From Burkholderiaceae bacterium (GTDB lineage: Bacteria; Pseudomonadota; Gammaproteobacteria; Burkholderiales; Burkholderiaceae_C), in NCBI GenBank assembly GCA_017999135.1, contig JAGOBT010000078.1:1-9848 (forward strand): a DNA stretch of 9,848 nt. The letters are read 5' to 3'. Of this stretch, positions 6,558 through 9,848 are shown in pieces. The position numbers and the translations under genes were made by a program. Each line of letters starts with the position of its first letter. Positions within the stretch are counted from its first letter, which is position 1. The notes beneath the pieces are model-generated. The model was not told the origin of the DNA. It did not search any database and saw only the letters and a list, made by a program, of their open reading frames with translations.

Positions 6558-6568
6558 AAAACTATAAT
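6553..6568 (+). promoter_or_regulatory. AT-rich palindromic promoter of the ATPase gene
   Basis: TATAG (6553-6557) and CTATA (6562-6566) form a perfect inverted repeat around AAAA, and a perfect -10 box TATAAT sits at 6563-6568, overlapping the right arm. No good -35 hexamer is found 16-18 bases upstream, so the promoter may be weak or activator-dependent; the palindrome is suited to a repressor covering the -10. The TAG stop of the hydroxylase gene is part of the left arm. Predicted leader about 25 bases. Confidence 0.5.
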
Positions 6569-6599
6569 TCGCTGTAATCCAACTTTCCAGGCGGCCTGC

Positions 6600-7742
6600 G
6601 TGAGCATCTTCCACCGCGTGGCATTGGCTGACGACCTGGCCGCCCGCCTGCTGGCGGCGCCGTCCACCTCAGCGTCCGGCTCAGGCCTGTTCCTGGCAGC
6701 GCCGCGCCGCACCGGCAAGAGCACCTTCCTGCGTGAAGACCTGCGGCCCGCGCTGGAGCGGCGCGGCGCCACCGTCATCTATGCCGACCTGTGGGCCGAC
6801 CGGACGGCCGACCCCGGCACTGTCATCGTGGCCGCCATCCGCGCCGCGCTGGCGCAGCGGGCGGGCGTGGTGGCCCGGCTGGCGCGCAGCAGCGGGCTCG
6901 ACCGTGTCACCGTGGGCGGCCTGGCGTTCGGGCTCGACCGCGTGGGGCTGGGCCAGGGCGTCAGCCTCAGCACGGCGCTGGCCGCGCTGTCCGACGAAGC
7001 CCGGGCGATGACGGTGCTGATCGTCGACGAAGCCCAGCACGCCATCACCAGCGACGCCGGTGCCGATGCGCTGTTTGCGCTGAAGGCCGCGCGCGACGAG
7101 CTCAATTCCAGCGCCCACCACGGCCTGCGGGTGGTGGCCACCGGGTCCAACCGCGACAAGCTGGCCATGCTGCGCAACAGCAAGGACCAGGCCTTCTTCG
7201 GCGCGCCGCTGGTCAACTTTCCGCCGCTGGGGCCCGACTACATCGCCTGGTTCATCGGCCAGCTGCCCTTCGGGCCCGAGCTGGACGCCGTGCAGGTGCA
7301 CCAGTGGTTCACCGAGGCGGCCCACCGGCCCGAGATCCTGGGCGGTGCGGTCGATGCGCTGCTGTTCGACCTGGACGCCCGGCCGGGCCAGTTTGCCCAG
7401 CGGCTGCACCAGCTTGTCCAGGCCCAGGTGCAAGCCAGCAATACCGAGGCCCTGCGCGTGGTGCACAGCCTCACGCCGCTGCAGTCGGCCGTGCTGCGGG
7501 TACTGGCCGCCGCCGGCGCCGACTACGCGCCCTTCGAGGCGCAGACGATGGCCCGCTACCGGCAGACCCTGGCCACCATCGCCCCCGGCGCCACGGTCGA
7601 GCCCGAGACCAACAACGTGCAGCAGGCGCTGGTGGCGCTGCAGGACAAGGCCCTGGTGTGGAAGGCCGCCCGCGGCGTGTATGCGCTGGAAGACAGCTTC
7701 CTGGCCGACCTGATGCGCCAGGCCGGCATGCTGCCGGCCTGA
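6600..7742 (+). CDS. AAA/STAND-like ATP-binding protein with C-terminal winged-helix-like region
   Basis: Encodes 380 residues. The P-loop is LAAPRRTGKST (32-42; Lys40, Ser41), the PRRTGKS form common in archaeal-type AAA/STAND ATPases. Walker B is VLIVDEAQH (139-147; Asp143, Glu144). A sensor-1-like strand VVATGSNRD lies at 178-186, and HRPEILGGAVDAL (242-254) occupies a sensor-2/lid position with Arg243. Residues about 291-380 contain LTPLQSAVLRVLAAAGADYAPF, then NNVQQALVALQDKALV and RGVYALEDSFLADLM, resembling a winged helix. No membrane segment. Catalytic residues look intact, so it should bind and hydrolyse ATP; the process is unknown. DNA-associated, regulatory or defence roles are all possible for this class. 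The GTG at 6600 is the likely start, with a weak purine stretch upstream. No same-strand partner follows; it appears to be a single-gene unit under its own promoter. Confidence 0.85.
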   Translation: MSIFHRVALADDLAARLLAAPSTSASGSGLFLAAPRRTGKSTFLREDLRPALERRGATVIYADLWADRTADPGTVIVAAIRAALAQRAGVVARLARSSGLDRVTVGGLAFGLDRVGLGQGVSLSTALAALSDEARAMTVLIVDEAQHAITSDAGADALFALKAARDELNSSAHHGLRVVATGSNRDKLAMLRNSKDQAFFGAPLVNFPPLGPDYIAWFIGQLPFGPELDAVQVHQWFTEAAHRPEILGGAVDALLFDLDARPGQFAQRLHQLVQAQVQASNTEALRVVHSLTPLQSAVLRVLAAAGADYAPFEAQTMARYRQTLATIAPGATVEPETNNVQQALVALQDKALVWKAARGVYALEDSFLADLMRQAGMLPA

Positions 7743-7756
7743 GGATCGAGCCTCAG
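7739..7756. terminator. Hairpin spanning both stop codons of a convergent gene pair
   Basis: CTGAGG (7739-7744) and CCTCAG (7751-7756) form a perfect 6-bp stem with a six-base loop. The TGA of the ATPase gene lies in the left arm and the TGA of the phosphotransferase gene (TCA on plus) in the right. No T-run follows on either strand, so it is at most a non-canonical bidirectional terminator or an mRNA 3'-end stabiliser. Confidence 0.3.
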
Positions 7757-8808
7757 CGGTCGAGGATGGCGCAGGCCGTGTTGGCCAGGTGGTGGGTGTG
7801 GCTGTTGTCGCGCGAGGCCGGCGCATTGCCGATGCCCACCAGGTTGCGCTTGAACACGCCCTGGCCGATGGACGCCAGCCGGAACATCGAGAACGCCAGG
7901 TAGACGTTGAAGCCCGGGATGGCCGCGCGCCCGGTGCGCCGGCAATAGGCGGCCACGTACGCGTCCTCGTCGGGGATGCCGGCGGCGCGGAAGTCCAGGC
8001 CGTTGAGCGTGCCCCAGCTTTCGCTGTCGGAGTGGTAGAGGATGCAGCCGTAGGCGATGTCGGCCAGCGGGTGGCCCAGCGTCGACAGCTCCCAGTCGAG
8101 CACCGCGATCACCCGCGGCTCGGTGGGGTGGAACATCACGTTCTCCAGCCGGTAGTCGCCATGGGCGATGGCGACCTCGTCACCGGGCGGGATGCGGCCG
8201 GGCAGTTCGGCCATCAGCCGTTCCATCGCCGGAATGTTCTCGGTCTCGGCACCGCGGTACTGCTTGATCCAGCGGTCGATCTGGCGCTGGAAGTAGTTGC
8301 CGGGCCGGCCGTAGTCGGCCAGACCGATGGCGGCGACATCGACCTGGTGCAGCCGCGCCAGCGTGGCGTTCAGGTCGTCGTAGATGGCGGCGCGCTCGGC
8401 TGGTGCCATGCCGGGCAGGCGGGCGTCGCGGAAGATGCGGCCTTCCAGGAAGTCCATCACGTAGAAGGCCGTGCCGATGACCGCTGCATCGTCGCAATAG
8501 GCCCGCACCGTCGGCACCGGAAAGCCGATGCCGCCCAGCGCCTGCATCACGCGGAACTCGCGGTCCACCTGGTGGGCACTGGCCAGCAGCGTGCCCGGCG
8601 GCTTCTTGCGCAGCACCCAGCGCCGGCTGCCGGCCGTCAGCAGGTAGGTGGGGTTGGACGCGCCGCGCTGGAACTGCTGCAGTTGCAGCGGCTCGGCCGG
8701 GTTGTCGACATGCGTGCGGAACCAGGCCTCCAGCGCGGGCTGGTTCAGCTGGGCGTTGCTGCGCACCGCACCGACGGACGGTGCACCGGGGTCGGGTGTG
8801 GTCGCCAT
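7753..8808 (-). CDS. Phosphotransferase family protein (APH fold, ACAD10/11-like)
   Basis: Encodes 351 residues with an aminoglycoside-phosphotransferase/choline-kinase fold. Visible are the nucleotide-loop-like FQRGASNPTYLL (46-57), the strand WVLRKKPPG with the ATP-binding lysine (64-72), the conserved Glu in VDREFRVMQAL (81-91), the catalytic loop HGDYRLENVMFHP (216-228; Asp218, Asn223) and the metal-binding LDWELSTLGHPLADIAY (237-253; Asp238). These match the kinase domain of human ACAD10/11 and bacterial homologues, which phosphorylate 4-hydroxyacyl-CoA so that a dehydrogenase can process it. The reading frame extends 18 codons upstream, but ATG 8808 is preferred: it lies one base after the stop of the SMP-30 gene and avoids overlap, implying translational coupling. 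No acyl-CoA dehydrogenase is in view; it may lie outside the window. Family confident; substrate inferred. Confidence 0.92.
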   Translation of the reverse strand: MATTPDPGAPSVGAVRSNAQLNQPALEAWFRTHVDNPAEPLQLQQFQRGASNPTYLLTAGSRRWVLRKKPPGTLLASAHQVDREFRVMQALGGIGFPVPTVRAYCDDAAVIGTAFYVMDFLEGRIFRDARLPGMAPAERAAIYDDLNATLARLHQVDVAAIGLADYGRPGNYFQRQIDRWIKQYRGAETENIPAMERLMAELPGRIPPGDEVAIAHGDYRLENVMFHPTEPRVIAVLDWELSTLGHPLADIAYGCILYHSDSESWGTLNGLDFRAAGIPDEDAYVAAYCRRTGRAAIPGFNVYLAFSMFRLASIGQGVFKRNLVGIGNAPASRDNSHTHHLANTACAILDR

Positions 8809-8809
8809 G

Positions 8810-9739
8810 TCAACCGTTGTAGTTGAGGGCCAGGCCGGGGATCGGCCAATCGTCGATGGCAATCAGCTTGCCGGTGCCCGACAAGGTGACATACACCGTG
8901 CGCAGTGCCGGGCCGCCGAAGCACAGGTTGGTGGTCATGCGGTCGGGCAGCGGCACATGGCTGACCAGGCTGCCATCGGGCGAGATGATGCTGATGCCGC
9001 CGTGCATCAGCGTGGCCACGCAGATGTTGCCCAGTACGTCGACCGCCAGCGAATCGAAGCGCTGCAGGTGCCCGCCGGGTGACGCGGCCAGCATGCGCCC
9101 GCCGTTGGGCGACGGCCAGGCGTGCTTGCGCACCACGCCCGGGGCGGTGATGTCGTAGGCCCAGAGCCGGGCGCCGGCGGTCTCGGCGTAGTACAGGGTC
9201 TGGCCGTCGGGCGACAGGCCCACGCCGTTGGGCGTGAGCAGCGGTCGTGCCACCACCTGGGCCGCGCGGCCGTCGGCATGGCCGTAATGCACGGCGCCCA
9301 TGTCCATGTCGGCCTCGCGCCCCTTGCCCAGGTCGGTGAAGTAGAAGCCGCCGTGGGTGTCGAAGACGATGTCGTTCGGGCCGCGCAGGCCGCGCCCTTC
9401 CACGCTGTCGTAGACACGCTCCACCTTGCCGGTGGCCAGGGTCACACGCTCGATGCGGCCGCCGGAATAGTCATCGGCCTGCGCCACCGGGCGCAGGCAG
9501 CCGTCGGCCTCGGTGTGCCAGCGGAAGCCGCCGTTGTTGCAGACATAGACCGCGCCGTCGGGCCCGATGGCCGCGCCGTTGGGGCCGCCGCCGAGATCGG
9601 CCACGACATGGATGCGGCCGTCGGGCGTCACCCGGGTCAGCGTGCCGCGGGCGATCTCGACCACCAGCACCGACCCATCGGCCATGGCCACCGGGCCTTC
9701 GGGGAACTGCAGGCCGCTGGCGATTTCGCGGATCTTCAT
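8810..9739 (-). CDS. SMP-30/gluconolactonase/LRE family protein
   Basis: Encodes 309 residues, a normal length for this six-bladed beta-propeller family. Family signatures are FPEGPVAMADGSVLVVE (12-28; Glu14 is the expected metal ligand), GGPNGAAIGPDGAVYVCN (51-68), RGPNDIVFDTHGGFYFTDLG (119-138; Asn122), LTPNGVGLSPDGQTLYYAET (168-187; Asn171) and FDSLAVDVLGNICVAT (228-243; Asp229). All four expected divalent-metal ligands are therefore present, supporting an active lactonase/esterase that opens sugar or other lactones. No signal peptide, so cytoplasmic. Start ATG 9739 has GGAG eight bases upstream (9748-9751, minus strand). It sits between an unidentified upstream gene (33-base gap) and the phosphotransferase (1-base gap), indicating one operon. 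The lactone substrate is not deducible; together with the ACAD10/11-like kinase a catabolic pathway for a hydroxy acid or lactone is a reasonable inference. Confidence 0.93.
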   Translation of the reverse strand: MKIREIASGLQFPEGPVAMADGSVLVVEIARGTLTRVTPDGRIHVVADLGGGPNGAAIGPDGAVYVCNNGGFRWHTEADGCLRPVAQADDYSGGRIERVTLATGKVERVYDSVEGRGLRGPNDIVFDTHGGFYFTDLGKGREADMDMGAVHYGHADGRAAQVVARPLLTPNGVGLSPDGQTLYYAETAGARLWAYDITAPGVVRKHAWPSPNGGRMLAASPGGHLQRFDSLAVDVLGNICVATLMHGGISIISPDGSLVSHVPLPDRMTTNLCFGGPALRTVYVTLSGTGKLIAIDDWPIPGLALNYNG

Positions 9740-9772
9740 GGGGGTGTCTCCAGGTTGGGGTCGGTGTCGCCG

Positions 9773-9848
9773 TCAGCCGGGGCTGAAGCGGTTGATGCGC
9801 CCGTCATGCTGCACCCGCCCGCGCCGGCCGAGAAAATCTTCGGTCTGC
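9773..9848 (-). CDS. C-terminal end of an unidentified protein (cut by window edge)
   Basis: On the minus strand an open frame enters from the right edge and ends at a TGA (9775-9773). Its last 24 residues are rich in Gly, Arg and Asp and end in INRFSPG. The alternative frames contain earlier stops or give less protein-like sequence, and a Shine-Dalgarno for the SMP-30 gene follows just downstream, as expected inside an operon. The fragment is too short to name a family. Confidence 0.55.
   Translation of the reverse strand, partial: QTEDFLGRRGRVQHDGRINRFSPG

Noticed and set aside
6681..7826. Minus-strand open frame antisense to the ATPase gene
   Set aside because: Shadow frame of the ATPase with biased composition and no family motifs; the plus-strand Walker motifs are decisive.
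7789..8826. Plus-strand open frame antisense to the phosphotransferase
   Set aside because: Low-complexity shadow; the minus-strand frame has intact kinase motifs.
8809..8862. 18-codon N-terminal extension of the phosphotransferase
   Set aside because: It would overlap the conserved C-terminal coding sequence of the SMP-30 gene; the ATG at 8808 right after that stop is the more natural start.

Overview
The window is very GC-rich (about 70% by eye), gene-dense DNA with a codon bias strongly toward G/C third positions. Gene content (LysR regulator, DUF3237 protein, YfcG-like glutathione transferase, ACAD10/11-type phosphotransferase, SMP-30 lactonase, ArsR-rhodanese regulator) fits a betaproteobacterium of the order Burkholderiales. 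That placement is an inference from gene types and composition. I found no rRNA, tRNA, CRISPR, IS element or phage gene, and no gap between genes exceeds about 165 bases.

Left third (1-3896): a LysR-type regulator, possibly missing a few N-terminal codons, converges on a DUF3237 gene. The DUF3237 gene is divergent from a glutathione S-transferase gene that starts with TTG. After the longest spacer (165 bases) comes a single-chain substrate-binding/permease fusion of the osmoprotectant (glycine betaine/choline) ABC importer family, with no ATPase gene beside it.

Middle (3928-6557): on the minus strand an ArsR-family regulator fused to a rhodanese domain is followed by a proline-rich, TonB-like membrane-anchored protein, with a 33-base run of three 11-bp repeats between them. 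Divergent from the regulator is a membrane di-iron hydroxylase of the sterol desaturase/fatty acid hydroxylase superfamily. The short AT-rich spacer between the two carries palindromes and a -10 box placed so that the regulator mRNA would be leaderless. This is the best candidate for a local regulatory circuit.

Right third (6600-9848): an uncharacterised AAA/STAND-like ATPase with a C-terminal winged-helix-like region has an AT-rich promoter whose palindrome overlaps the stop codon of the hydroxylase gene. It converges on a minus-strand operon that reads, from the right edge, an unidentified gene (only its last 24 codons), an SMP-30/gluconolactonase-like protein, and an acyl-CoA-dehydrogenase-associated (ACAD10/11-like) phosphotransferase. 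The last two are separated by one base, suggesting translational coupling in a catabolic operon.

I see no clear multi-gene novel defence or mobile system. The most unusual elements are the orphan ATPase with its palindromic promoter, the ArsR-rhodanese/hydroxylase divergon, and the fused importer lacking an ATPase.
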